Assembly (NCBI GenBank): GCA_019279435.1
Contig: JAAALK010000285.1
Span: 32,324,500 to 32,388,499 of the forward strand
Source of the DNA: Zizania palustris
Lineage: Eukaryota > Streptophyta > Magnoliopsida > Poales > Poaceae
DNA length: 64,000 nt
Reading direction: 5' to 3'
Each line of letters opens with the position of its first letter. The first letter of the stretch is position 1. Positions 1 through 11,925 of the stretch are shown here, piece after piece. The position numbers and the translations under genes were made by a program. The notes below the pieces were generated by a model that saw nothing but the letters and a program-made list of their open reading frames with translations, did not search any database and had not been told where the DNA came from.

Positions 1-617
1 GTGCAACAGCTCTCCCGGGTATGAAGTCATCACCTAAGTCACAGGTGCGTGAGAAGCGGCAACCATTTTCCCATGATGGCAGGGATGACACACTAGATCC
101 TTCTCCATCTTAAGCTTAGGCAAACCTCGAAATAAGATCCATAGAACTCAACCTGACAAGCAGATCAAAGCTCAAGTGACCTAACCTTCTATGCCACTTC
201 CATAGCTCAGAGGAGGATCCAGCCATCAGACAGCGAGAAGGGCCAGAAAAACTAGAGAAATCAATACGAAAAAACTTACCGAAAGGTAAGATCCGGCAAA
301 CTAAAGATCCTCTAGAATCAACAACAGACGACATGCCCTTCTTAAAGCGCACTTCTAAACCATCCTCAAGCAGTTGCGAAACAGAAATTAGATTAAAGTT
401 CAGATTTCCAACTAAAGCAACATTCTTCATAGAGAAATAATTAGAAATACGAATCGACCCAATACCTTGTACCTTCCCTTAACACTGTTCCCAAAAGTGA
501 TGTATTCCTTGGAGCTCGGGGGAGTGAGGCTGGAGAACCATCTACGGTATCCCGTCATATGGCGACCACATCCTGAATCCATGATCCATACGTCCTCCAG
601 TCCTCGATCCTGCAAGA
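1..617 (-). pseudogene. pol: copia pol N-terminal part (protease, GAG pre-integrase), element D
   Basis: Pol would encode the polyprotein for protease, integrase, reverse transcriptase and RNase H. The protease motif is visible at about 540-580 (WIMDSGCGRHMTG, catalytic DSG). The GAG pre-integrase segment follows at about 116-430 (SVSQLLEDGLEVRF, then WKWHRRLGHLSF, the first half of the integrase zinc site). The two parts are in different frames, so there is a frameshift near 430. The segment with the second zinc cysteine pair continues to the window edge, where pol is cut. No ATG opens this frame before the protease, and pol lies in the -1 frame relative to the end of gag. Confidence 0.8.
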
Positions 618-3342
618 TCAATGGTCATGAGTGGGGGCAAATGATCGACCACTAGGTCAAGCAAAAGTACTAAACCAGTGTCGAGCCATCTGCTCATAAG
701 TAGGAAAGTAGAAGGAATCATATGAGTCGGGACCAAAACGTGGCTCAAAGCATGGTCCTCTGTTCTGCCTAAAATCACGGTCACGAGGTCCAAAACCGTA
801 TCCATAACGATCTGGAACTGTGCCGGAACGGAAACCACCCTCCAGAGCACGGTCATGAAAACCGTCTCCTCTACCACCACCTACACGACGTTGCCTGGCC
901 TCTAGCCTCTCTCTACGTCGAGGAACTCTCTGTCTACCACCCTGCTGGTAGAACTGCTCCTGCCCACCTAGAGCTCTCCATGCTCGCTCAACCCGCTTCC
1001 TCCTAAAGCAAAACTCCTCAAGATGCCCGTCTCTCTAACAAAACTCACAGTGATAGGTAGTCTTCTTGGGATGTTGTTGTGACTTAGGGTTCTTAGGCTT
1101 GGTGGTGTTGGGTGTAGCATCTTTGGTGTGAGAGGGTCCAGGTAAAGAATCAAGAGAAGTGTGGAGAGTTTTAGGCTTCAGAACCCAGATCTGCTTCTTA
1201 GGTGGAGCTTTAGGTTGTTCTTGAATCACTCCATCTTTGGGCTGACTATCCTTAAAGGACTCAGTGGAGTGATTCTTGGGATACCTATGTTCGGGAGTCA
1301 TCTTACTCCACTCCACTGCTCGGCTAATGGCACTCTCAAAATCAGCCTTGTTATAGGTGTAACCTACCCCAAACCCATCCTGTCTCTTGAACTGCTAGAT
1401 CATCATGCCGAGCTGTGGCTCTCTGGCACTAATCCAACTCAGGATCTGACAGAGGTAAAAGTTCATGTTCTGAACATCAGCTAACTCCTCTCTCAAGGAA
1501 GCTAACACCTCCACCTGAGACAAGCAGATCTCACACTCTTTATCTACTTTGACAGACTTTTCAGCTTTTAGCTTGATCAACTTCATTCTAATGGACAAGC
1601 AGTTCTCACAAACAGTGGGTGGAACTGACAAGGTCTCAGGCTGTAGCTTAGTCTACTCCAACTCAGCTCTCACTCCAGCTAACTCGCTCAACTGCTCATC
1701 ACTCTTGGCTCTCAGCTCAGCTATACTAGCTAAATGAGATGGGCAGTCTACACAAGGTACGACGATAGTGGCATGAGCATCTTTCAGCTCCTGTTGAGCA
1801 CTCTCAAGCTCAGTGGCCAATGTGTCTCTCTCATCTACTCTCTCTGTGTACCTAGACTTAAGAGTTGTTAGGTCACACAACAACACCTCACAGTTAGGGC
1901 ACTCACCACTATCACCCAAGCAAGGGGAAGAAGACAGACTCTCAATTTTGCCATTCACTGTGGCAAGCTCACTCTCAAGCTCATCTATCCTCTTCTTAGC
2001 CCCTCGAAGCAGTTTCTCCCGATACTTTAACTCCTAACGGTTCTGTTCTAGTAAATTAACAACTTCTTGTTCATAGGATGATACCTTCTCATCGTTGTCA
2101 TCGTCGGAGGAGTCCTTTTCTTTCTTCTCCCAAGAGCCATTGAGCAGAAGCTCTTGTGGGGTCTTCGGCTGTCACGTGAGCGTCTCTTCGGCTTGTCCCC
2201 GAAGGCCATGAAACAGAGGCCCGCCGGATCATCCCTGTCCTTCCCCTTCCTGATCATGATCTCTTCATCACTTGAGCTCGAAGATGAGGAGGAAGACGAG
2301 GATCTCTTGGAGTAGCTTTTCTCCATCTCGGCAAAGAAAGCCTTGTCTCGTTTCTTGTTCACACGCCTTGTAGTCCTTCAAAGCCTTTCGAAAGAATCTC
2401 GTCTTGGGCTTGCCCTTTGTAGAGTTGTCGTACTTGTCAGAGTCGTAGGAGTTGCCACCGGTTCCTTTCTTGCAATTCTTCCGCTTGGGGCAGTCGGCAA
2501 TGAAATGACCTATATCACCACACTCAAAGCATCCGGATTTTGTGCCGTGTCTCTTAAACATTCGCTTATTATAAACACGTCGCACCTGGTTGTTAAACAA
2601 GCATAGATCATCATCTCCTAGAGTATCAAGTTGTTCCTCAGAGATAGACATCAAGGAAAAGGCAGTACAACTCATGGCATTAGGATCAGCAGACGGTGTC
2701 GCAAGCACCAAAGTCTTTGAGCCAGAACCAGTGAGATTTGATCTCAACTGGATATCGACCTCTAAGGCCTTGATCTTACTAAAAAGCTCTGCGACGGTCA
2801 AGGTATCATAAGACGCGCTCTAAACAATAGAAGAGACCTTGATCTCCTAGATCTTAGGGTCTAAGGTATGGAGTACCTTAAGCGCCTATTCATGATCCGA
2901 GACCAGCTGATCACGCTCGGCCTTGTTGACGTGAAGCTTGTTAATGATCAATTGAAAGCGACCAAACAAATCCTCAACAGTCTCACCTAGCTTCTGTGAG
3001 AAGTTTTCATACTCACACCGATAGGTCTGGTAGAGCCTAGCCTTAACTTGAGCTGTCCCCTCATGGTGTGCCTGGAGGGTAGCCTAGATCTCTCGAGCAG
3101 TAGTGAGATGGATAACACGCTCAAACTCACTAGGACCTAGGCCAGAAAATAAAATGTTCACCGCTTTACTATTATTTTGATGCTGTGTAACTACATCTGC
3201 AGCAGTATCCGCAACAATAGTCGTGATGGTGAAAGTAGGATGAACACAAATCTCCCATATGTCCGAGCTCTGACTCATAAGGTATGCTCGCATGTGAGTC
3301 TTCCAATAAGTCTAGGGACAGGATTTTGCCAGAAGACGTCAT
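618..3342 (-). pseudogene. gag: copia gag, element D (decayed)
   Basis: Capsid/nucleocapsid protein that would form the cytoplasmic virus-like particle. The N-terminus (about 3080-3342) carries the UBN2-type capsid region (RAYLMSQSSDIWEI; GPSEFERVIHLTTAREI). A CCHC knuckle CFECGDIGHFIADC lies at about 2490-2530, followed by a Ser/acidic stretch (SSSSSSSSSSSDEE) at about 2270. A coiled-coil region with CxxC pairs (CPNC, CVDC, CENC, CEIC) spans about 1400-1960. A second CCHC follows at about 1045 (YHCEFC..RDGHLEEFC), broken by a TAG, and then an R/G/F-rich tail. The tail ends at a TGA at 618-620. At least six stops or frame changes are visible. The likely start is the ATG at 3342, but the frame breaks soon after it. 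Confidence 0.8.
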
Positions 3343-3393
3343 GGTCACTACCTAGGTTTAGAATCAGTTAAGATTTTAGAAAACCCTAATCTC

Positions 3394-3405
3394 GCTCTGA
3401 TACCA
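3394..3405 (-). other. tRNA primer-binding site, element D
   Basis: The minus strand reads TGGTATCAGAGC, the usual plant copia site complementary to the 3' end of initiator methionine tRNA. It lies two bases inside the 5' LTR and fixes the orientation of the element. Confidence 0.85.
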
Positions 3406-3407
3406 CT

Positions 3408-5085
3408 TGTAGGACCGAAAGTAGCGACCAGAGGGGGGGTGAATGGGCGCCTAAAAAATTGTTGCTAAACTATGATCTAATCCCAATACCCAAACAAACT
3501 TAACCAGACAAATAATATTAGCAAAGCAAATTATTGGAATTAAAGTTGTCTAGCCTAAAAATGATCGATATCTTAATTTAACTAATATTAAAGATAAACT
3601 AAATAAAAATACTGCAGTAAATAAAACACCTAGATAAATCACGAGATATTTATATTTCAGTCTAAAATAAAATACAAATCCAATGAATAAAACATGTAGC
3701 ATCCATAAATTAATTTAGAAATAAACCTAAAATATTTCAAGTAAATCTATAATAAAAATATTACTGCGACTAATAATAAATTTTCCTTTTTATACGAGCA
3801 GATTAAAGAATATTAAAATAAAATATACGAGTACTAAAAATATTTAGGCAGATTAAATTACCCACGAAATTTCTAAACAGATTTTCAGCTAATTAATTAA
3901 TAGATGATTATCTCTAAAAATAATCTACTAAAAATAGGAGATAAAGATAACTAACATATTTTAAACTAATTAATACTTAGGAGATAAACACTTACCTTCA
4001 TCTGATCTAAAAAAAGATGTCGTGGGTCTTTCTCCCATCGTGGCTGCGTGCAAGGCTGACAAGGATTGCTGCAGCTTTGCTGCCTGCCGTGGATTCCCGC
4101 GCCACGAAGTGGAGAACATGATGAAAGCTGCTGTAGTGGCTGGTTGTTTTTCAAGTTGTGCCATGCATCACTTGTGAACTTGCATGGAAAGCCGTGCCTG
4201 CGGAAGGGATTGATGGCTGCAAAGCTGCTGCCGGCTAAAAGATTTACGCCTGCGCGCCGAATGTTGCGGCCATGACAACACCAACAAAAACACGCGCCAC
4301 GAAGCTTTCCGCCGCACGGAGCTCTACAGACCTCGGCTCAGGAAAAATGTGATGAAGCAGTTTGCTGTGGAGGACACATGCAGGTGATAATTTCGACGGG
4401 ATCCCTGGCCGTGCAGTAAGAGATGAATAGCAATAGACGAAAAGTAGTTGCCGGCGGCGAGAAAAAAACTTTCGGTGAAACTCAACGAAAAGATGGACTG
4501 TAGATTGATCTACCGAAAAAATAGTCGTCTATCCCCTGGAGGGATAGGGGCTTATTTATAGGCATTTCCTAATACATGAAAAGACTAATTTACCCCTAGG
4601 GTAAATTAATACTGACTCTAAAATAAATTCCGAAAATTACTAAAATATTCTTAGAAAAAACACCTGACTCAAATAAAAATATTCTAAACTTAAAAACTAA
4701 ATATTAATATCCTAAAAACAAAATAATCATAGGTTGTCAGTTTTGCGCCGAAACTGACAAAGCGTCCACCGTCTTCGCACCGGGTACCCGGATTGGGCCG
4801 ACCCGACCCCGCAGCTTCCTTAGCCCGGTAATCGCTCGCCGCCCGTGTAGGTGAGTCAATTCCAGTCAACAGACCGGTGGATCCTCTGCCGCTCCTAGCC
4901 CATGTACCCAGATTGGGCCAGCCCGACTCCGCGGCTCCTCTGCCCGGCTGTGGCTCGCTGCCCGTGTACCTGAGTCACACGCGCCTCAGACTCGGCAGGT
5001 CTTCATTTCTCTTCCTTTGACTTTCGTTGACAATCACTCATCACATCTAGAGTATCAAAACCATATTCTTCAACATGGTTTCTCA
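3408..5085 (-). repeat. 5' LTR of copia element D (1678 bp)
   Basis: On the plus strand it begins TGTAGGACCGAAAG and ends ATGGTTTCTCA, so it has TG...CA ends. It matches the solo LTR at 35829-37340 along its length and, reversed, the LTR of element C at 23877-25572. The TATA-like box TATAAATAAG (minus strand) is at 4551-4560. The right flank is TACGC; the matching left duplication is outside the window. Confidence 0.88.
4551..4560 (-). promoter_or_regulatory. TATA box in LTR of element D
   Basis: TATAAATAAG reads on the minus strand in the middle of the LTR and is matched by TATAAATAGG in the sister solo LTR near 36810. It is the probable Pol II promoter for the element, with transcription towards lower coordinates. 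Confidence 0.6.
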
Positions 5086-6800
5086 TACGCGATCTTTTAG
5101 AAGAGTTTAGGAGGGAGTTTTGGCTTTCTCTGGGATTTGTTTCAGGGGGAGTTTTAGTCTCTTTTGCTTTTACTCTTTGGATATCCTTGTTGATAATTCT
5201 GAGATTGTACTCGTTTTGAGTCTTTTGTTATTTTTCCTAGGCTATTGTGCTGCATATAAATAGGGCCCCAATCCCTATGGTTAGGGTTAACTCACTTTAA
5301 TATAATCATCAGAGTTCACCCCCATTCGTCTATTTTTCCTGCGACGCCACGGTTCTTCATTTTGAAATCTGAGACTTTAGCCGACTGATTTCTTTCGTCT
5401 CCCAGTACGCTCGGTCGCTGATGCAAGCGGGTGCATGAGGTCTTGTGAGGAAGTCCGCTGACTGAAGAAGGTGCGTGTACTCCCCTTGAGTATTTTATTG
5501 TTCCTACGTGTTTTCCTGAGAAGGAGCGGTTTTCAGTGCAATATTCACATGAGCATTTATTATCTGAGTTTCGATTTGCATGCCTAGCTTGTTTATCTTT
5601 GTGCGACAGAGTAGTTTTGATATAAGTTGTTTTCCTGTCGTTTGTTTTTCTAGTCATTGAGCTACTAGCCTGAGCGCAGCTAGTCTATAGTCTATGTGGC
5701 TAGAAGCATCTAGGGCAGGTTGTAGCTACCTTGCGCAGCTCAGTTTACTAGCAATTACGTGCAGTAGTTTGTTCTTTGCTCCCGAGACGCGCAGTGCATG
5801 GTATCAGCCTCTAGTATTTGCTAGTATTTTTCTTGTTTCATGAGCATAGCTACAGATTGCTGGATGTCATGTGTGAGGCAAGAAAAATTCAATGAACTAC
5901 TTGAGTATCTTGTTGATCTTTCTCTCTGTGCTTCGTGCAGTACGCAGTTTTTCCTCTGAGCCTTTTCTCCGGCTGTGAGTTGTTTATTCTGCAGCTATGG
6001 CTACTGTGGTGCAGGCTAGTGCTAGCCTCTTGCAGCAGTAGCACTGTTGTGCAGTTTGCAGCAGTCTAGGCAAACTAGTACTAGTTTCGGATGCATGCAT
6101 TGAGTTGTAGTTTCGGATGATGTGCTGATCGACTAGAGGTTGCTTATCCATTTGTCTAAGCCTGTGTCGTGTAGCTGCTCTAGCGTGGGTCCCACATCTC
6201 GAAGCCGCTGGCTTCGAAATCTCTTTTGTATGCTTCGTAATGGCTACATACTTCGGTTCTTCGGTCGACTTCATAAAGGCTGCAGACTTCAGGTTTCGGT
6301 AGACTTCGTAGGGACTTTGGTAGTGATCTGCACATACTTCGACAGTCAGGCTCAGAAGCCTCGGCTGTTTGACTTCAGCAAGATGAAGCTCTGGGATCGC
6401 TAGGATTTCATTTAGGACATTCAAAGTAGGCTTCGTTGGACTTGAAACAGGCTTCGCTTGTCCACTTCGAACATTGTTTCACAGTCTTCGAACCAGGAAC
6501 TTTTTTGAACAGTAATACTTCGTCTCATTTTGTGTGCTTTTGAGGAGATGTTTCGTTTGATGATGTGTGAACTGCTTATGAGTTGAATGATCATTTTATC
6601 TACCTTTCAATACTGTGTTGGTGTCTTCTCGATTAGGACACCGGTTGTTTTTAGGCTAGATTATTTCTGAACCTATGAACTGTTCGTGTTTTTACTGGTT
6701 GTTTGTTGAGGTGCGTTGGGTGTTGGGAGAAGGCTATTAATTCGCAAGAATTTTTAAGGCGCCCATTCACCCCCCTCTGGTCGCTACTTTTGGTCCTACA
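5086..6800 (+). repeat. LTR (probable 3' LTR) of a plus-strand retrotransposon F
   Basis: The segment ends with CCCCCCTCTGGTCGCTAC...GGTCCTACA at 6800, the same end as LTRs C and D but in plus orientation. A polypurine tract TTTCAGGGGGAGTTTT at about 5146-5161 suggests the end of the internal region, so the LTR proper probably starts shortly after it; I could not fix its TG start. A TATA-like box (GCATATAAATAGGG) lies at about 5253. The body is rich in CTTCG words. The rest of F lies left of element D, outside the window. No protein is encoded here. Confidence 0.7.
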
Positions 6801-8122
6801 TCGTGCTCACTTGCAAATTCAAAGTTAGTACTAACACATGGAGAAGTTTCATCAAAGGTTACATCACAAGATTCAACCATAGTATTAGTTTCACGATTGA
6901 AAACACGATAAGAGTGACCATGCAAAGAATAGCCCAAAAAGATCCCATCAGATGCGCGCGATTCAAATTTGTCCAAATTACCTCGCTTTAGGATGAAGCA
7001 ATGACATCCAAACACTCTGAAGTGAGTGACCTTGGGCTTCCTCCCAAAGCGAAGTTCATAAGAAGTCACATTCAACAAAGAGCGCAAAAAGATCCTATTG
7101 GAGATGTAGCATGCTGTACTCATGGCTTCAACCCAAAATTTTCTAGGAGTCATGTGCTCGTTGAGCATCGTCCTAGCCATCTCCACAAGTGTGCGATTTT
7201 TCCTCTCAACCACACCATTTTGTTGAGGGACTCTCGGTGCAGAAAACTGATGTTCAATTCCATGTTCAAGGCAAAATTCTACAAAATAGCTATTTTTGAA
7301 CTCGGTGCCGTTGTCGCTTCAAATAGCTTTCATTGCACCAGGGAGTTCATTGAATAGCCTCAATGCTAAGCTCTGAAAGTGTATGGACACTTCATCCTTG
7401 CTCATAAGAAAGAAAACCCAAGAGTAACGAGAGTAGTCATCAACAACAACAAGTACATAACATTTACCGCCTAACGAGCTAACCCGGGATGGAACTACTG
7501 TATCCATGTGAAGAAGCTCACCGGGTCACTTAGCCATTACCATGTTTATGGGGGAATGCGAGGCGACAACAATTTTTCCAAGACGACATGGAGCACAAAT
7601 GAGGTTCTTATCAAATTTTAGCTCGGGCAATCCTCGGATGAGTCCTAGGGCACTCAATCTTGCAAGAAGATCAAAGCTCATGTGCCCTAGTCTCCTATGC
7701 CACATCCAAAGCTCAGAAGTCGGTTCAACTAAAAGGAAATGGGAAGATCTAAAAGACTCAGAGAAATCAGCTCAAAAAACTCTCTCCACTCTCAAGATTT
7801 TGCAAATGAAAGCACCAGAAGAATCAAGCACATAAGATGCATCATGACTAAAATGAACCTCAAAGCCCTCATCAAGTAATTGTGAAACAGAATGCAAATT
7901 GTACCCTAAGTCCTCAACCAAAGCAACATTTGCGAGAGTGAAATTTTCATTAATTTTGATCATACCTTTGCCCTTCACTCTGCTTTTGTGATTGTTTCCA
8001 AACGTGATGCTTTATCGATGCTTGGCAGAGGTGAAGCTGGAGAACCATGAAGACTTTCCGGTCATGTGACGCGAACACCCGGAATCAATGATCCACTTGT
8101 CCTCTAGCCTCCCATGTCTCCC
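6801..8122 (-). pseudogene. pol: copia pol, protease to integrase, element E (truncated)
   Basis: The reading starts just after an in-frame TAG (8123-8125). The protease shows WIIDSG near 8085. GAG pre-integrase is at 7772-7978 (NLHSVSQLLDEGFEV). Parts of the integrase core are at 7319-7507 (VVVDDYSRYSWVFFL) and 6801-7213 (MVERKNRTLVEMARTM, RKFWVEAMSTACYISNRI, FGCHCFILKRGNLDKF). There are frameshifts near 7770 and 7320. The protein is cut right after the integrase C-terminal region by the insertion of F, so the polymerase domains are missing here. Confidence 0.82.
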
Positions 8123-10517
8123 CTAAGTAGAGACGAGATATCTCGAGTACTCAGTGCTGGGTTTAGAAATAAGATGCCTAGGTATCCAACACTGAACTAC
8201 TCGAGAAGTAGGTAAAGCAAGAGACTGTGTAGGATAAGAATCATACTGAACATGAGGTCTTCTTGCAAATTGCTGAGGTCTCCTAAAATGATTTGGACCA
8301 AAACGCCTACGTGGTCTATTATCATACGAAGCATGATATAAACCACGATGGGCTAACCACTCATATAACTATATGGAGCCTCATAATCAGTATAAGTATG
8401 ATAACCATAATCATGCATATCAAATGAAGGATAATCATGAAAATGTAAAGCATGAGCACGACGTTCATCTTTCATACGTGTATAGCAAAAACCAATCAAA
8501 TGACCTACACGATGACAATAAGAGCAATGAAAAACTTTCTTGGGTGTAGGTTTATAGATTTCCGGTGCAAACCTCATAGTTTTCCTAGGTTTTTGCTTGG
8601 AGTCTATCTTAAGTAGTGGAATGATTATCTTTTTAGTTTGGGTAGGATTTTTGGCTTTTGAGGTGTGTCTAACTAGGCTCTCTCTTTCTCAAGGGTAGTA
8701 GGTAGAGTGAACATAGTTTGGCTTAGGGTATTAGATGAAGTTCTCTCATAACCTAACCCAAGAGCTAACCCTACCCTATCAACGCACATTTTTGTTTCAT
8801 CCAAAAGCAAATCCATTTTCCCTTTCCCTTCAGTGCATTTGTCTACCATGGAAAGCAGATAATCATTCTCACATTTAATTTTTTCTTCTTGCTCTCTAGC
8901 AAAGCTGAGTTGGTACTTAAGGGTGATGCAGGTGGGACACACCGACTGCACATCCTTAGAACACTCAACACTCTCCAATCTAGCCTTAAGTTCATCAACA
9001 TGCCTATCTCTCAAATTAATGCTTTCAACAAGTAAAGGACAATTCATGCATTTGTTGATGACCGCAGGACTAGACTCCACCACCAAGAGTTGCTTCTGAA
9101 CATTTTCAAGTTTTTCAAAGTTTTGAGCATGAATCATATGTGACTGAGCAAGTTCATCCATAACGACAAGACAAGACTCACATTCAACAATTTCAGACTG
9201 AGACTTCAACAAAGCAAGTTCAGTAGAAAGATATTCAATTTTAAGCTTTAGTTCCTTTCATTCTTTAGTAGCAAGTTTAAGTAGTCTATCTTGTGAAATA
9301 ATTGCATTATGTAATTCATCGTTTTGAACAAGTAACTAGTCAAGTGATAGACTAACCTCAAATGAGTCAAGCTCATCGCTGTTGTGCTTGTCATTGGCCA
9401 TGAAGTAGAGGCCATTGAAGTCCTTCGTCTTTTCCTTCTTTTCTTCATTCTTGCCTGGTTCTTCTTCATCAGAGCTTGGTTCTTCACTCGAGGTGTTGTC
9501 AATGTCACTGAGTGCAACTATGAAAGCTCTAGCCAACCTTTTTGCCACTTTTCCTCTTTTGCCTTTGAAGTATGGTTTTTTGTCTCTTTTCGGATATTTG
9601 TGTTCATGTTCATTGCTAGCTTTCAGTTTTGGGCAATTGGCTTTAATATAATTAAGATCACTGCACTCAAAACACCCTCGAGAGCCTCCTCTTCTTTGAT
9701 CTCTTCTATCATTGTAGAACCTAGTGAACTTTTTGACTATAAGAGCAAGCTTTTCATCGTCCAATGTGTCCACTTGTTCCTTTGTGATAGAGACCAACGA
9801 AAACAAGGAAAACCCCCCAGATAAAGCACAAACTCCAGACACACTACCTCCAGACGAGGTGCCACTGTCGGAACTAGAAACTCGTGCCATGGATTGTGGC
9901 AAAGAGTTCCCAATTCCAGAACGAGATGCCTTGGCGATCTCGATGGACTTAAGCTTACTGAAGAGTTCATCGCATGTCAAAGTATCAAAACTCACAGACT
10001 CTTCAATGCTTGAGATATTTACCTCCCATATGCTACGATCAAGAGCATAGAGAAGTTTTATCGCCCTGTCATGATCAGAGTAAGATAGCATCCCAGTGGA
10101 GCGCAAGTTACTAACAATTCCATCAAAGCATGCAAACATGGCATCTATAGATTCATCGGGGCCCTGCATGAACATTTTGTATTCTTGATTATACGTGCTC
10201 TGCCTCCTAGCCTTAATCTGAGAAGTGCCCTCATGAAATGTTCCTAAGGTTGGACAGATCTCTCGTGCAGTTCTAAGGTGCTGGACCCTGTCAAACTCGT
10301 TGCGACTCAGACTGATGAAAAGAATGTTTCTAGCCTTGCTATTACATTCATAATGTGACTTCTCAGTCTCTGAGGTACGAGTTTTAGGGATCACATATTG
10401 GGAATCAACAATGTCCCAAATTGCACTTCCTTGGCTCAGTAAATAAGCCTCCATGCGTACCTTCCAATAAGCGTAATCTTGACCTTTGAACATCAGAATC
10501 TTAGTGTTCTTGTCCAT
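8123..10517 (-). pseudogene. gag: copia gag, element E (decayed)
   Basis: The start is the ATG at 10517 (MDKNTKILMFKGQDYAYWKV), a UBN2-type capsid N-terminus equivalent to that of A and B. The first 393 residues are open. The knuckle CFECSDLNYIKANC near 9660 has Tyr where the zinc-binding His should be. Two in-frame stops occur near 9336 and 9245. The coiled coil (8673-9212) has CxxC pairs CESC, CMNC and CPTC with the same spacing as in A and B. A second CCHC (CSYCHRVGHLIGFC) is at about 8510-8550, after a frameshift. The frame ends at TAG 8123-8125, directly followed in frame by pol. Confidence 0.82.
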
Positions 10518-10566
10518 GTCACCAAAAGGATCACAAACCGGTTAAGGTCAACTGGTGATCTAACCA

Positions 10567-10578
10567 GCTCTGATAACA
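10567..10578 (-). other. tRNA primer-binding site, element E
   Basis: The minus strand reads TGTTATCAGAGC, one mismatch from the standard TGGTATCAGAGC of copia elements. It sits two bases from the LTR start at 10581. Confidence 0.7.
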
Positions 10579-10580
10579 AT

Positions 10581-10812
10581 TGTGGGATCAGAATGGCGAC
10601 TAGAGGGGGGTGAATAGGTGCCTCGATAAATTCTCACAAATATGATTACTTGTTCAGAACACCCCAATGCTCCTCTAACATTACAGAATCAGATTTCTGA
10701 CTCACTGTACACAACCAGAACAAAATTCAACCTCAATCATGATTTTTGTCTAAATCAGAGTTTGAACAGTCGATTTCTATTGTTGGTATTTGAAACTGCA
10801 AAATACAGCTGT
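10581..10812 (-). repeat. 5' LTR fragment of element E (232 bp)
   Basis: It begins TGTGGGATCAGAATGGCGAC and aligns with the first ~230 bp of the E-type solo LTR at 17642, up to AATACAGCTG. It then stops exactly where the LTR of J begins with TGTTGGC. The rest of this LTR is not seen in the window. Confidence 0.8.
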
Positions 10813-11260
10813 TGTTGGCATAAAATATTACGCTAACAGGTTCTCGAAGATTAAGAACTAACAAACGAGGAGTTTGTGAAACGAACTATTTCAAGCCTCC
10901 GAATAGGATAATAGCTCGAAGTAGTTTGAAGTTGTGTATTGAATAGCTGAGTATTTGATGATCATTACAGGGTGAGAATGGGGGTATTTATAGGTAAATA
11001 TCTTAAGGAAAAGACCTTTTTACCCCTCAGTTATAACCGATATAGTGGAAACTATTTCGGTACCCCTAATAGGGTTAAAATGGTAAAAGACTAATCTGAT
11101 TAGAAAGAAGATAAATCTTCTGTCCTCGCTGGCAGATAAGCTCTCTGAAGATTGAACCTTCGAAGTTATACTTCGAACAGAAGTCTGGACAGATTCTCCG
11201 AGCTTGATCATATGCGAGGCCGGAGTTAAGTCTTGAAGTTCGGTCTAGTAAATTGTCTTT
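10813..11260 (-). repeat. Ty3/gypsy-type LTR J, antisense, incomplete
   Basis: The plus strand begins TGTTGGCATAAAATATTACG, the reverse complement of the end of the gypsy LTRs at 21971-22494 and 35070-35593. It follows them, with divergence, through the repeated-A/T promoter part (GGTATTTATAGG at about 10984) to about 11135. Beyond that I cannot align it, so the right end is approximate. It is inserted in the LTR of E. It may be one LTR of an element whose remainder was lost. Confidence 0.65.
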
Positions 11261-11264
11261 TTCT

Positions 11265-11925
11265 TACAACTGTTATTACAACTGACATTGCAGGAACAGA
11301 GGTCCGGCGAGTGTTGGTTGATGGTGGAAGCTCCGTGGGCATTATATTCGTTCAGGCATTCGATCAATTATGCATCCCGCGGAGGCATTTACTTTCAGCA
11401 GCTCATCCGCTTCAAGGCTTCGCATACCCTCCTCTCGATGCCCTCGGCCAAATATCCCTCGTGGTTGCCTTTGGAGAGGGGCACCTGGCTAGATCGGAGG
11501 ATGTGATTTTTTATGTCGTCAATGCCCCTTATGCTTATAATGTTATCTCTGGAAGGGCAATGCTGAACCAGTTCAGAGTTGTAGCACATCACAATTATTT
11601 ATGCCAGAAAATGCCCACGCAAGGAGGAGTACTTGTGGTCCTCGACGACCAAGCTACAGCGCGGAGGGCGGAGTATGGCCATGGCCCATCTCTTAATCCC
11701 AGGTAGGTAAATAATGTATAGGACCATTCGGAGGATGCTTTGGTATCGAGAGACCCTTCGAAGATCCCCTCCCTCATGCCAAGCACTGAAGGCGAAGTTG
11801 TAACGAAGATTATCGTCAAGGATGGCAAAGACTATCCCATCCAGTTTGGCAAGGAATTGCCTCCAGAAATTGCCACTTCGCTGGAAGAAGTAGTTAAAGA
11901 CAATATGGATGTCTTTGCTTAGTCG
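11265..11925 (+). pseudogene. pol: gypsy pol: retropepsin-like protease and linker, element G
   Basis: The aspartic protease cleaves the Gag-Pol polyprotein. The catalytic motif VLVDGGSSVGIIF starts at about 11311, in the DGGSS form usual in Tat elements, and is followed by HPLQGFAYPPLDALGQISL and NVISGRAMLNQFRVVAHHNY. The linker to reverse transcriptase (about 11700-11925) ends in VVKDNMDVFA followed by a stop. The first 30 bases upstream do not align with H, so the true N-terminus is lost. The C-terminal part is repeated in the duplication at 12208-12755. Confidence 0.75.

Larger units (their letters stand above)
1..5085 (-). mobile_element. Ty1/copia (Sirevirus-like) retrotransposon D, 5' half
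   Basis: The minus strand reads 5' LTR (3408-5085), primer-binding site, gag and the first part of pol, and runs off the left edge of the window. Gag order is UBN2-type N-terminus, CCHC knuckle, coiled coil, second CCHC, R/G-rich tail, which is typical of Sirevirus-type copia elements. Several frameshifts and stops show that it is dead. It is the same family as element C at 23877-54898 and the solo LTR at 35829-37340. The remainder of pol and the 3' LTR lie outside the window. It is inserted at the left edge of, or just upstream of, LTR F. Confidence 0.85.
6801..10812 (-). mobile_element. Ty1/copia (Sirevirus-like) retrotransposon E, truncated
   Basis: Minus-strand order is LTR fragment (10581-10812), primer-binding site, gag and pol up to the end of integrase. 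It is cut at 6800/6801 by LTR F and within its 5' LTR at 10812/10813 by LTR J. It is related to A and B at protein level but belongs to a different family. Stops and frameshifts show that it is inactive. Its reverse transcriptase and RNase H are not in the window. Confidence 0.85.
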
